Below, in pieces: positions 19,221 through 28,171 of a stretch of DNA of 64,000 bases. Source of the DNA: Rhodococcus sp. ARC_M6 (GTDB lineage Bacteria; Actinomycetota; Actinomycetes; Mycobacteriales; Mycobacteriaceae). The stretch's first letter is position 1. The number at the start of each line of letters is the position of its first letter. The notes below the pieces were generated by a model that made no database searches, was not told the origin of the DNA, and saw only the letters and a program-made list of their open reading frames with translations. Location of the stretch: positions 24,711 through 88,710 of the forward strand of contig NZ_JALGQH010000025.1 in assembly GCF_022810305.1 (NCBI RefSeq). The letters run 5' to 3'. The translations under genes were made by a program, and so were the position numbers.

Positions 19221-21014
19221 CTATTGCTTCACCACTTTGCGTCCGAGTAGGGATGCAAGGAGTCCGTTGACGAACCGCGCCTGGCGGCCGTTCACATCTG
19301 AATCTTCATCTGCAGTGCTGCCGATGGAGATGGACCGGGTTAATCCCGTTTCACTGATGAGCTCGGCCGCCAGGTGCGCTTCGCGGAAGGTCAGCCCGCC
19401 TTGATGCAGCATGTCGTCGACGCCCAATACGCGGCCGTCGATGATGTCCAGGTCGAAATGCACGTGCACTCCGTTGACACCTTGACCGGCCGCTGCGATC
19501 ACGCGCGGCATCAGGGAAGCCATACCGTGGCGGTCGATTTCGTCGATAGTCACCAGTAGCACCCCGTATTCGTCGAGTGCGCGCTTGTGGCTGACGGTTG
19601 CGTTCTTGACCCCGACCAGCACGGTGTTTTCCAAACTCGGCCCGTGGCCGTCGGTAGCCAGGTGCAGCAGCTGCTCGATGTCACCGTGCGCTGCGAATAC
19701 GATTGCGCCCAAGTCGGTTCCAGCGTCGGTGCCGATCGGAATCCGGGTGTTCTGCCAGGCGTCGGGCGACAACCACAGTGGCAATGTTGTGGATCCAGCT
19801 GCGATGGTTGCGCTTTCGGTGCACGTGTACCCGATCCCACTCACGTCGTCGCGCAAACCGTGTTCGAGAAGATGTCGGGACAATCCGTCACGTCCGAGGT
19901 TGTGCAAAGCCAGAGTTGCGTTTGCAGCAACAGGTTCTGTGCCCAGGACATAACGCTTTTCGACGTACGGCGACGTCATCGCCATCAGTAGTGCGCCGTA
20001 GTCGATCGTGAAATCCACGCTCCCGCCCAGGCGGTATTCGTCGCCCGTCTCTCCGGCGTCGACAAGCAGATGATCGCTACTGGCGCTGATGACCCTCAGT
20101 CGCGGATCGACCGGCGTCAGTCCTTCGGGTGAGATGTCTTCCCGGCCGATGGACAGGATGAGGCGTCGGCTGGGGGTGTCTTCGTGATCGAAGACCGGCC
20201 GCCGGCCGAACGCGTCTTCACCCGAAACGCCATAGGGCCGAGACGGTTTGATCTTGGCTTCGATGATGTCGGCCGTCAGAGTGAAGGCGTCTTTGTTGAG
20301 TAGCTCGTACAGCCCGGGGGGAGTGGGAGATTCGGCCAGTACGATGCTGGCCCCCAACCTGAGGTGGTTGATTCCCGCCGGCATGGCACCGGTTTCCAGG
20401 AGTGGCAGTGAGAATGTGTTGCCGCCGGAGACTATCGGCAGCTCGATCTTGAACCGCTTCTTTATCTCCTCGGCGATGTACACAAGATTGGACAGGTTGT
20501 CGACGGTGGGCTGAATGCCGCCGACACAGGCCAGGTTTGCGCCAATTCCGATCAGTCGGATTCCGTCGATGGGGAGGATCTGCGAGACGACATCGAAGGC
20601 TTCGGCGGGCAGAATCCCTTCGCGGAGGTCGCCGAGGTCGATCATCAGCACGATGTCGTGGACCAGTCCGCGGGCATGAGCTGCGCGACCGAGAGCGTCG
20701 ATTGTTGCCAGTTCGGAGTTGAGGCTGATGTCGGCGTAGCGCACGGTGTCGTCGATCTCGCTCAGTGATGGTGCACGGATGAGCATCAGGGGAACTGTGA
20801 TTCCGTCGCGCCGAATCCGCGCGAGATTGTCGAGGCGCGAGTCGGCGATCTGGGCAACGCCGCCGCGGACCATGGCGCGCGCCACTTTGGGGGACCCGCA
20901 CGTCGATTTGCTGACACCGGCCACCGATATGCTGTGCTGTCTGGACGCCTCGACCAGTACGCGCGCATTCTGTTCTATACGGCGCAGGTCGATGGTGATC
21001 GTCGGTCCGGTCAT
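19221..21014 (-). CDS. PLP racemase fused to a degenerate ureohydrolase domain
   Basis: Start set at the ATG preceded by GGGGAG; a start 60 bp further upstream gives 20 extra residues of unconvincing sequence. Residues 1 to ~390 are a fold-III PLP enzyme of the alanine/ornithine racemase family, with Lys36 in GVSKSTCGSPK as the likely PLP lysine. Residues ~400-597 resemble the C-terminal half of arginase/agmatinase enzymes: an altered metal motif AAHGD (normally DAHxD), ENTVLVGVKN, and a D-x-D-x-x-D motif in HVHFDLDIID. The GGDH part is missing. Arginine/ornithine metabolism is the likely theme, supported by the divergent amino-acid permease. Confidence 0.7.
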   Translation of the reverse strand: MTGPTITIDLRRIEQNARVLVEASRQHSISVAGVSKSTCGSPKVARAMVRGGVAQIADSRLDNLARIRRDGITVPLMLIRAPSLSEIDDTVRYADISLNSELATIDALGRAAHARGLVHDIVLMIDLGDLREGILPAEAFDVVSQILPIDGIRLIGIGANLACVGGIQPTVDNLSNLVYIAEEIKKRFKIELPIVSGGNTFSLPLLETGAMPAGINHLRLGASIVLAESPTPPGLYELLNKDAFTLTADIIEAKIKPSRPYGVSGEDAFGRRPVFDHEDTPSRRLILSIGREDISPEGLTPVDPRLRVISASSDHLLVDAGETGDEYRLGGSVDFTIDYGALLMAMTSPYVEKRYVLGTEPVAANATLALHNLGRDGLSRHLLEHGLRDDVSGIGYTCTESATIAAGSTTLPLWLSPDAWQNTRIPIGTDAGTDLGAIVFAAHGDIEQLLHLATDGHGPSLENTVLVGVKNATVSHKRALDEYGVLLVTIDEIDRHGMASLMPRVIAAAGQGVNGVHVHFDLDIIDGRVLGVDDMLHQGGLTFREAHLAAELISETGLTRSISIGSTADEDSDVNGRQARFVNGLLASLLGRKVVKQ

Positions 21015-21160
21015 GAGCTCCCCGGTTTCTCGAAAGTCCGGGCGCAGACCGGACGGTTGGCGTGATCTAGACAACTTTGCTTCAACTGTTGTGCCCTAGG
21101 ACACTTACGTGCAGTATGAGGATACAGCAGTTTCCTACCAGTCACTCTAGAGGAGCGTCG

Positions 21161-22594
21161 ATGGCTACTCTCGTCAAAAACGTACTTCGGCGCAAGCCTG
21201 CTACACAGATAGATAAGGAGACAGGAGCCGATACCGAAGGCGGTGAGCTGACCCGCAGTATCGGGTTGGTGCAGCTGTCGATGTTCGGCATCGGCGCCAC
21301 TATCGGTACGGGCATCTTCTTCGTCCTGTCCCAGGCCGTTCCGGTCGCCGGTCCGGCTGTGATCATCTCCTTCATCGTTGCCGGTGTTGTCGCCGGACTC
21401 ACGGCAATCTGTTATGCCGAGTTGGCCGGAGCTGTCCCAGCGTCGGGCTCGTCGTACTCCTACGCCTACGCGACGCTCGGAGAGCTACCGGCCATGGCCG
21501 TCGGCGCTTGCCTGCTTCTCGAATACGGGGTGTCTGCCGCTGCTGTCTCCGTTGGGTGGTCGCAGTATCTCAATCAGTTGCTCGGTAATCTCTTCGGATT
21601 CCGGATCCCCGACGCGCTGTCCCAGGCCCCCGAGCAGGGCGGCATCATCAACCTGCCGGCTGTGATCCTCGTCTGCCTCTGCGGCGTTCTCCTCATTCGC
21701 GGTGCCAGTGAATCCGCCAAGGCCAACGCGATCATGGTGTCGATCAAGCTCGCGATTCTGCTGCTCTTCATCGTCGTCGGTATCGCCGGGTGGAACAGCA
21801 ACCACTTCGCTGACTTCGCTCCGTTCGGATTCAGTGGCGTCATGTCCGCTGCCGGCATCATCTTCTTCTCGTACATCGGCCTCGACGCCGTGTCGACGGC
21901 CGGTGAAGAGGTCAAGAATCCGCGTCGAAACCTGCCGCTGGCCATCCTCATCGCTTTGGTATCGGTCACCGCGATCTACATCGCCGTCGTGGTTGTTGCC
22001 ATCGGCGCTCAGGACTCCGCATCATTCGAAGGTCAAGAAGCCGGACTCTCCGCCATCCTCGAGCGAGTGACCGGATCTACTTGGCCGGGAACGTTGTTGG
22101 CCGCCGGAGCGGTGATCTCGATCTGCAGCGTCACCCTCGTTGTCATCTACGGTCAGACCCGAATCTTGTTTGCGATGTCGCGCGACGGCATGATTCCGTC
22201 CATCTTCCACAAGGTGAATCCGCGGACGCTCACTCCCGTTCCCAACACCATCATCGTCTGCATCGTCATCAGTATTTTGGCCGGATTCATCCCCATTAAT
22301 TTCCTCGCCGAGATGACCAGCATCGGAACCTTGGTAGCGTTCCTCGTGGTCTCGGTGGGTGTCATTCTCTTGCGACGCAGTGATCCGGATCTGCCTCGTA
22401 GCTTCAAGGTTCCCGGGTATCCGGTGACTCCGATCCTGTCGATTCTGGGTTGCCTGTGGATCATCAAGGATCTTCGGACCGTCACGATCTATGTGTTCCT
22501 CGTCTGGGTTTCCGTCGCAATCATCTGGTACTTCGCTTACTCTATGAAGCACTCCAAGTTGGGTAACCCGAAGCGAACCGAGGTTGAGTCATGA
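21161..22594 (+). CDS. APC-family amino-acid permease
   Basis: Start at the ATG with AGAGGAG seven bases upstream; the open frame runs 84 bp further up without a ribosome site. The 477-residue protein has about twelve hydrophobic helices and the APC signature GIGATIGTGIFFVL in helix 1, plus CYAELAGAVPASGSSYSYAY in helix 3, as in cationic amino-acid transporters. It is divergent from the racemase-ureohydrolase gene, consistent with uptake of a basic amino acid. The next gene overlaps by 4 bp. Confidence 0.85.
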   Translation: MATLVKNVLRRKPATQIDKETGADTEGGELTRSIGLVQLSMFGIGATIGTGIFFVLSQAVPVAGPAVIISFIVAGVVAGLTAICYAELAGAVPASGSSYSYAYATLGELPAMAVGACLLLEYGVSAAAVSVGWSQYLNQLLGNLFGFRIPDALSQAPEQGGIINLPAVILVCLCGVLLIRGASESAKANAIMVSIKLAILLLFIVVGIAGWNSNHFADFAPFGFSGVMSAAGIIFFSYIGLDAVSTAGEEVKNPRRNLPLAILIALVSVTAIYIAVVVVAIGAQDSASFEGQEAGLSAILERVTGSTWPGTLLAAGAVISICSVTLVVIYGQTRILFAMSRDGMIPSIFHKVNPRTLTPVPNTIIVCIVISILAGFIPINFLAEMTSIGTLVAFLVVSVGVILLRRSDPDLPRSFKVPGYPVTPILSILGCLWIIKDLRTVTIYVFLVWVSVAIIWYFAYSMKHSKLGNPKRTEVES

Positions 22595-23517
22595 CTCTCC
22601 TCGCAGGCTACGCACCGGACCACAGCAGCGTCGGAACCATTCATCTCGCAACACTGTTGGCGAGATCTTCCGGTGAACCGCTGATCGTGTGCTCGGTAAT
22701 TCCGTCTCCGCCGCAACCCGGAATGATGCGTGTCGACGCCGAGTACCACCAGCAACTACGCGCCGAAGCCGAAGAGGCACTGGCGAAGGCGCGTGCCGAG
22801 GTTCCCGCGGACATCGATGCCCAGTACGTCATCCACGAGGCGAATTCCACCGCCGGTGGCCTACTAGACCTCGTTCACGAGCGCGACGCGAAGATGATCA
22901 TCCTGGACTCGTCGACGGCCGGAGTTTTCGGTCACGTGGCGCTCGGCAGTGTGACTTCTCGACTCCTTCATAGTTCCGACGTTCCGGTAGCGCTGGCACC
23001 CCGAGGTTTCCGGGTCAAGAAAAACGAAGTGGTGCGGCGAGTTACCGCCGCCTATTCCGGTACTCCCGATCAGGACGAGCTCGTTTTGGCTGCTGCAACA
23101 GTTGCCGCGAGGGTTAGCGCGGGACTTCGTCTGGCTGCCTTCGCCGTTCGTTCCTCGGCGCAGTACACCACCACCCTCGGCACCGAAGGTGATAACCAAG
23201 TGGTCATGGAATGGGCTGAAGTTGTCGAGCGGGAGACCAACGCCGCATTCGAGCGGGTGCGAGCCTTGCCGGAGACGCCCGACAGCATGGAAGCCGTTGT
23301 CGGTCATGGCCGCAACTGGGACGAGGCGCTCGAAGATATCGACTGGGATCGCGGTGACGTATTGACCGTCGGATCAAGTCAGGCCGGACCCATCGCCCGA
23401 GTATTCCTCGGATCGCGGGCCGCGAAAATCGTTCGCTACTCACCGGTTCCGGTGGTGGTGGTTCCTCGGTCGGCGTCGACAAGAATTGTCGATCAAGCCG
23501 AAGCTGACGCGAAATAG
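22591..23517 (+). CDS. Tandem universal stress protein
   Basis: ATG overlapping the permease stop. The 308 residues contain two Usp domains (about 1-145 and 150-300). Each ends in the usual nucleotide-binding pattern, FGHVALGSVTSRLLH then VPVALAPRG, and VFLGSRAAKIVRY then VPVVVVPRS. Usp domains linked to amino-acid permeases are thought to adjust transport to stress or ATP status. A strong hairpin terminator follows. Confidence 0.85.
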   Translation: MTLLAGYAPDHSSVGTIHLATLLARSSGEPLIVCSVIPSPPQPGMMRVDAEYHQQLRAEAEEALAKARAEVPADIDAQYVIHEANSTAGGLLDLVHERDAKMIILDSSTAGVFGHVALGSVTSRLLHSSDVPVALAPRGFRVKKNEVVRRVTAAYSGTPDQDELVLAAATVAARVSAGLRLAAFAVRSSAQYTTTLGTEGDNQVVMEWAEVVERETNAAFERVRALPETPDSMEAVVGHGRNWDEALEDIDWDRGDVLTVGSSQAGPIARVFLGSRAAKIVRYSPVPVVVVPRSASTRIVDQAEADAK

Positions 23518-23520
23518 AAG

Positions 23521-23550
23521 TCAGGGCCGACGCATACGCGTCGGCCCTGA
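23521..23550. terminator. Bidirectional hairpin terminator
   Basis: A perfect 13-bp stem (TCAGGGCCGACGC / GCGTCGGCCCTGA) with an ATAC loop lies between the convergent Usp and metallo-hydrolase genes. It is positioned to end transcripts from both sides. Confidence 0.85.
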
Positions 23551-23574
23551 TTCGTTGTCTCAGTACAGTTTGTT

Positions 23575-24579
23575 TCAGTACGTACGAATGAACAGTGCGG
23601 GGTCCGTATCCGGAACCTGCGACACCTGCTCGCGCGCAACCAGATGGCGCAGATGCGCAGCACCTTCGGACAATGCCATGGTCTTGCCCATCGGTGAAAT
23701 CTCCGACCACGGCTTGTACCACTTCATGTGCGCCGCAACGTCCCATACAGTCAGCTTCTGATCGGCAAAAGCTTCGAGCAGGTGTTCGAGACGTTCCTCG
23801 TGATGCTCGATCAGCTCGCCCGCGCGGCCACCGACACTGTCGATCGGAATGCCATGAGCGCCCAGGCCGCGCGTGATGTCCATGGTCTGGACGCGTCGTA
23901 GTGAAGCGAAGAAATCGGCCAACGCGTCACGTTCTTCGAGGGGGTACGTGAAGTTTCCGACGTGCGGGGTCGTCTTCTGCAAGACATGGTCGCCGGTGAA
24001 CATGACATTCGCGTCTTCGAGATAGAAGCAGACGTGGCCCGGCGTGTGTCCGGGGGTGTAGACGACGCGGAGTCCACGACCGGTCAGCGCGATGATCTCG
24101 TTGTCCGAGAGAATGCGGTCCGGAGCGGACTCGATGCCGACCGGAGAATCTCCTTCGGCGGCTGAATGCCGGAAAGCTTCGCGATCGGCTTCCGGTGCCC
24201 CAGCCTTGGTCATGTTGCCGAGTTGATGTGCCATCCAGTCGTCATCGCGAGTGGTGGCCATCTTGTTGAAGAGGTCGTGATCGTCCTCGTGCATTGCGAT
24301 CCAGGCGCCCGAAGCCTCGCGTACCCGGCCGCATAGGCCCGTGTGGTCAGGATGGAAGTGCGTCACGACAACGCCCTCGATATCGGTGACCGAATGACCG
24401 ATCTCCGCCAAGCCGGCGTTGAGGCCCTGCCAGCCGTTGTCATCGCCCCAACCAGCATCGACGAGGATCAAACCGTTGGGAGATTCCATCGCGTAGACCA
24501 GCGTATTGCCCAGCGGGTTATTTGTGATGGGGACTGGAATCTGGAATATGCCATCACCGATGGCAGCTGCACCGTTCAT
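23575..24579 (-). CDS. Metallo-beta-lactamase-fold hydrolase
   Basis: The 334-residue protein has the zinc-binding motif HFHPDHTG near residue 75, a second ligand region HTPGHTPGHVCFYL and an Asp ligand in MFTGDHVL. The C-terminal helical part (AHLRHLVAREQVSQV) resembles glyoxalase-II-like or thioesterase-like members of the fold. The substrate is not evident. It is divergent from the luciferase-like oxidoreductase gene across 309 bp. Confidence 0.8.
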   Translation of the reverse strand: MNGAAAIGDGIFQIPVPITNNPLGNTLVYAMESPNGLILVDAGWGDDNGWQGLNAGLAEIGHSVTDIEGVVVTHFHPDHTGLCGRVREASGAWIAMHEDDHDLFNKMATTRDDDWMAHQLGNMTKAGAPEADREAFRHSAAEGDSPVGIESAPDRILSDNEIIALTGRGLRVVYTPGHTPGHVCFYLEDANVMFTGDHVLQKTTPHVGNFTYPLEERDALADFFASLRRVQTMDITRGLGAHGIPIDSVGGRAGELIEHHEERLEHLLEAFADQKLTVWDVAAHMKWYKPWSEISPMGKTMALSEGAAHLRHLVAREQVSQVPDTDPALFIRTY

Positions 24580-24888
24580 CTGTCGTACCTCATTTACCGA
24601 TAAGGGAATCTGTTTCTATGTCCTTCATGTTTACCGTGCGCTCGTCTGGTGCGTGACGCTGGTCCTACTTGGCGGGAATCGTCAGCACTTGGCGACGATT
24701 TCGAATCGATGAGAGTTTTATCAGTAGTTCTCTCGCCTTGATTGGAAAGTTGTTGAGCGGGTTGTTGTTTCGAATATTCTAGAGCCGGGGCGGCACTGAT
24801 CGGGCGTGGCTCTCGCGGTTCCCCGGCTGTCGCAGAAACTAGCCTGCGAAGCACAGGCACCCCGCGGGGTTCGAAGGAGAGTCGGGTC
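24580..24888. promoter_or_regulatory. Divergent promoter region with a 12-bp palindrome
   Basis: This 309-bp non-coding region separates the metallo-hydrolase (minus) and the luciferase-like gene (plus). ACCCCGCGGGGT at 24859-24870 is a perfect palindrome just before the AAGGAG ribosome site of the plus-strand gene, and could be an operator or a translation-blocking hairpin. No clear promoter boxes were assigned. Confidence 0.3.
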
Positions 24889-25989
24889 ATGCGTTTTCAG
24901 GTTCTGGACATCATTTTCAATCCGCCTCACCCCGTGACCGGAGAGGAAGTTGCCCCGTCGGACAGGCTCAACAGAGTGGTTGAACTTGCAGTTCTCGCCG
25001 AAGAGTTGGGGATCGATTCCTTCTCGGTCGGGGAGCGTCATGCAGGTCCCGTACTTTCCTCTGCGCCGACGGTTGTTCTGGGCGCAATTGCGCAGGCCAC
25101 AGATAGAATCCTGCTGTCGACGGGTGTGACCGTCCTGTCGTTGCTTGACCCGATCCGCGTTGCCGAGGACTTCGGAACTATCGATCAACTCAGTCGTGGA
25201 CGGCTCGAAATCGTGATTGGTAAAGGCAATGAGGTACTGCAGTACCCGCTACTCGGTCTTGACATCACCAAGCAGTACGAGTATTTGACCGAGAACTACG
25301 AACTCCTCAAACTCCTGATCAGCGAGGAAGACGTCAAGTGGGTCGGTACCCACCGGCCGTCGCTCGAGAACGCGACGACACTTCCCCGTCCGTACGACGG
25401 ACCTTTCCGTATCTGGCATGGGTCCGCGACATCCTTCGAAGCCGTCGAACTTGCCGCCAAGTGGGGCGACCCCATAGTTACTGCCAACGCACTCCAGCCG
25501 CGTGAGAACTACAAGGTGCTGATCGACCACTACCGCGAGCAGTCCATAGCGCATGGCCATGATCCGTCCAAGGCGTACGTCGGCTCGGGCTCGGGCGGCC
25601 TTTTCCTTGGGGACACCACCGAGCGAGCTGTGGAGGAGTTCCGCCCCATTTACGAAGGCGCAGTCGCTCAGGCGGACAAGCGTAAGCACGATCCCAAGGC
25701 AGTCGGAAAGTCGACGAGTTTCCGGACCATCGAAGAAGCCGTCGACCGTGGCCCGGCGTTGGTCGGGTCTTCGGAGCGCGTCGCCGAAAAGATCCTGGAT
25801 TACTACGAGAGCTACGGCCACGACTTTCAGTCGGTATCGGTCAACCATGTGCTCGACTTCGAGCGGCAGAAGGACACTGTGCGCAGGTTTGCAGAAGAAG
25901 TGATTCCACTGGTGAAGGCGGAGGTGTCCACCACGCTGTGGACCTCCGCAGACCAGGATCGGGCGAAGGGATTTACTGCGGTTGGCTGA
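24889..25989 (+). CDS. Luciferase-like (LLM class) flavin-dependent oxidoreductase
   Basis: ATG with AAGGAG about 13 bases upstream. The 366-residue protein has the bacterial-luciferase barrel pattern: LAVLAEELGIDSFSVGERH, the ILLSTGVTVLSLLDPIRVAE strand-helix, and DQLSRGRLEIVIGKGN. It should use reduced flavin from a separate reductase to oxidise an unknown substrate. No reductase gene is adjacent. The block of ordinary metabolic genes ends here. Confidence 0.8.
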   Translation: MRFQVLDIIFNPPHPVTGEEVAPSDRLNRVVELAVLAEELGIDSFSVGERHAGPVLSSAPTVVLGAIAQATDRILLSTGVTVLSLLDPIRVAEDFGTIDQLSRGRLEIVIGKGNEVLQYPLLGLDITKQYEYLTENYELLKLLISEEDVKWVGTHRPSLENATTLPRPYDGPFRIWHGSATSFEAVELAAKWGDPIVTANALQPRENYKVLIDHYREQSIAHGHDPSKAYVGSGSGGLFLGDTTERAVEEFRPIYEGAVAQADKRKHDPKAVGKSTSFRTIEEAVDRGPALVGSSERVAEKILDYYESYGHDFQSVSVNHVLDFERQKDTVRRFAEEVIPLVKAEVSTTLWTSADQDRAKGFTAVG

Positions 25990-26116
25990 GCTAAAGATGC
26001 TCACTCTGAAGTAGGCAGGACCGCTGCTGCTCCCTCCCCACGCCTGCCGTAACTTAGCAACTTGATATAACGGTCGGTTTTGGCTGAATTGACGTCATGT
26101 GGGTGGGAGTAGTGCG

Positions 26117-28171
26117 TTGACTGTGGGTGTTAACTCGCTTCCCGCGACAGAACTGAGCCAGACCCTCTGGGTTGATCTCTTTCCTTGGCTGGATAACTAC
26201 GTTTCGGATCGTGCCGCACTGCTCGAGCCGTTGGCGCCCTCGCCGGACTGGTGGTTCAGCGAATCACCGTCCTTTACCGCGCTGGAAGTTGACCTCGAGA
26301 AGGTCCTGTCCGAGCTGGCAGCGCTCTACATCGCACACCACGCGTCGGAAGTGTTGAGCGTGAGTTTTCCGCTCGTTGACCCGGCGCTGCCTCTTGCCGC
26401 GCTGGTACTCGATACCCGAGCTTCGACGTCGCTCGGGCGATTGACGTCTGGCAAAGCTATCGGCGCCCTGCTCGAGCACACAACCACAGCGATCTTCGGT
26501 GTTCGTGGGACTAGTGAGCAGAGCGTCCATGATGTGGTTCTGAACTTGCTGGTGTGCGCTGTGATGGCGGATCCCCGGTCGCGCATCGAGGGGGAGGACG
26601 ACAGTGCCTCCACGCCGGCGATTACGGCCTTGCTCGACGACCTCGAACAGTTGGCGATGTGGCGACGCGTCCGCGGTCAGGATGCTCGGCCATTGGTCAC
26701 GGTTGAGATCGACGACGAGTCGCCGGAGCCGATTCAGGAATTGGCGGCACGGATCTCTGCGCTTACTCCGAACGATCTGCCGGATGCTGATCGCACGGAT
26801 GTCATGGACGAGATCGACAACCTGTTTTCGCAACTCGATGAACGTGAATCTCTGGTCTTGCGTGAGCGACTCGTGGCACGGGTGCCGCAGCGGCGGGGTG
26901 CAATCGGAGCCAGAATCGGAGTGGGTTCGGGGCGCGTGGGGCAGATCGAATCTGAGGTGAAGGCAAAACTGAACGCTGCCTGCGGTTTTGGGACGGCTGT
27001 CGGGAACACTCTCGCGAGCCTTCGGCTCGAAATTCAGCCGGTGGCCTCGCTGGAACGACTACTGGAACTGCATCCGAGTATCGCCGCGGAAGTTCCCGGC
27101 TACGGTGTGCCGCTGTGGTTGGTTCTCGATCGCCTGGACGACTATTTCGAGGTGACCGACGGCTGGGCCGCAGCGCCGGGGGTGGCAGCGGCCAAGAAGC
27201 GAACCCAGACTTTGCTCGAAGATTTCGAGTCGCCGAATGGTGTTGTTGCTCTTGGTGATGTCGCAGAATCGGTATCGATGTCTCGAAGCGAACTCGAAAA
27301 GTGGCTTGCCTGGTGCGGAGTCATCGTTGTAGCGGGTTCCGCGCTCACCCGCGTGCGGCGTATATCTGATCTGGCAATCGGCGGGTTGGAAGCTCTGGGT
27401 TCGTCGCAAACGGTAGCCGAGTTGGTTGACGCATTGCAGTTCGATCGTTCCGAACGATCTCTCGAGCGAGCCCTCGAAGCGGATGATCGTGCTTTGTTCG
27501 ACGGTGGTCGGTGGCACCTCCAAGCCTGGGGTAGTGCAGATTCCGTTGCCGAAGAGAGCGCTTCGGAAGTTAGTGACTTCAATGTCGACGGTGACGGAAT
27601 TGTGCGACGTAAACGCACTCGCAATGTCTGGAAGACGCCCGAGCAGACGCGACGCCTGTATCGATCGGGCGGTACCTGGCGCTACCGGACGACAGTGACT
27701 GCGGAGCACTTACGGGGCTCGGGATTTGCTGTGCCGGCCGGCGTCGCAGTCGCCGCGGGTTGCGTGCGGGGCGAGACTCTTGAACTCGACAGTCATCTTG
27801 GTGTGCAAGCGGTTCGGTGGACTGGGCCCCAGCCGACCCTGGGAACTATCCGCCGATTCCTTCGCGAACTTTCCGTGGTCGAGGGTGAGGACGTGCTCCT
27901 CGAACTGTGGCACGACGGAAGCTTCCGGGTGGTTCGGCCGGCAATTGTGCACTCGGATATCGATCCGCTCCGGCAGGCGCTTGCCCAGATCGGCAATCGT
28001 GAACCGCTGCGCACTTCGGAGAGACACATTATCCGGATCCTCGCGGAAGCAGTCGGTTTGGTGGGCGAAGACCGTCCACGAAAGATATTGAGAGCGTACG
28101 AAGATCGTGGTGAGGACGCGATCATCGACTTGTTGGAAGCTGCGTGGGTCAAGGAGGTGCCAGATGCCTGA
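26117..28171 (+). CDS. Large protein with sigma-region-4-like HTH
   Basis: The first gene of the MORC-Z1 series. The start is uncertain: the TTG at 26117 has GGGAG seven bases upstream, while the GTG at 26099 has no ribosome site. Near residues 240-285 the sequence LDERESLVLRERLVARVPQR followed by GARIGVGSGRVGQIESEVK looks like region 4 of sigma-70 factors, with the HTH recognition helix V-G-Q-I-E. The rest of the ~685 residues is helical, probably with more winged-helix segments (AVGDVAESVSMSRSELEKWL-like). It overlaps the MORC gene by 8 bp. A transcription regulator or DNA-binding component of the system is inferred. Confidence 0.6.
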   Translation: MTVGVNSLPATELSQTLWVDLFPWLDNYVSDRAALLEPLAPSPDWWFSESPSFTALEVDLEKVLSELAALYIAHHASEVLSVSFPLVDPALPLAALVLDTRASTSLGRLTSGKAIGALLEHTTTAIFGVRGTSEQSVHDVVLNLLVCAVMADPRSRIEGEDDSASTPAITALLDDLEQLAMWRRVRGQDARPLVTVEIDDESPEPIQELAARISALTPNDLPDADRTDVMDEIDNLFSQLDERESLVLRERLVARVPQRRGAIGARIGVGSGRVGQIESEVKAKLNAACGFGTAVGNTLASLRLEIQPVASLERLLELHPSIAAEVPGYGVPLWLVLDRLDDYFEVTDGWAAAPGVAAAKKRTQTLLEDFESPNGVVALGDVAESVSMSRSELEKWLAWCGVIVVAGSALTRVRRISDLAIGGLEALGSSQTVAELVDALQFDRSERSLERALEADDRALFDGGRWHLQAWGSADSVAEESASEVSDFNVDGDGIVRRKRTRNVWKTPEQTRRLYRSGGTWRYRTTVTAEHLRGSGFAVPAGVAVAAGCVRGETLELDSHLGVQAVRWTGPQPTLGTIRRFLRELSVVEGEDVLLELWHDGSFRVVRPAIVHSDIDPLRQALAQIGNREPLRTSERHIIRILAEAVGLVGEDRPRKILRAYEDRGEDAIIDLLEAAWVKEVPDA

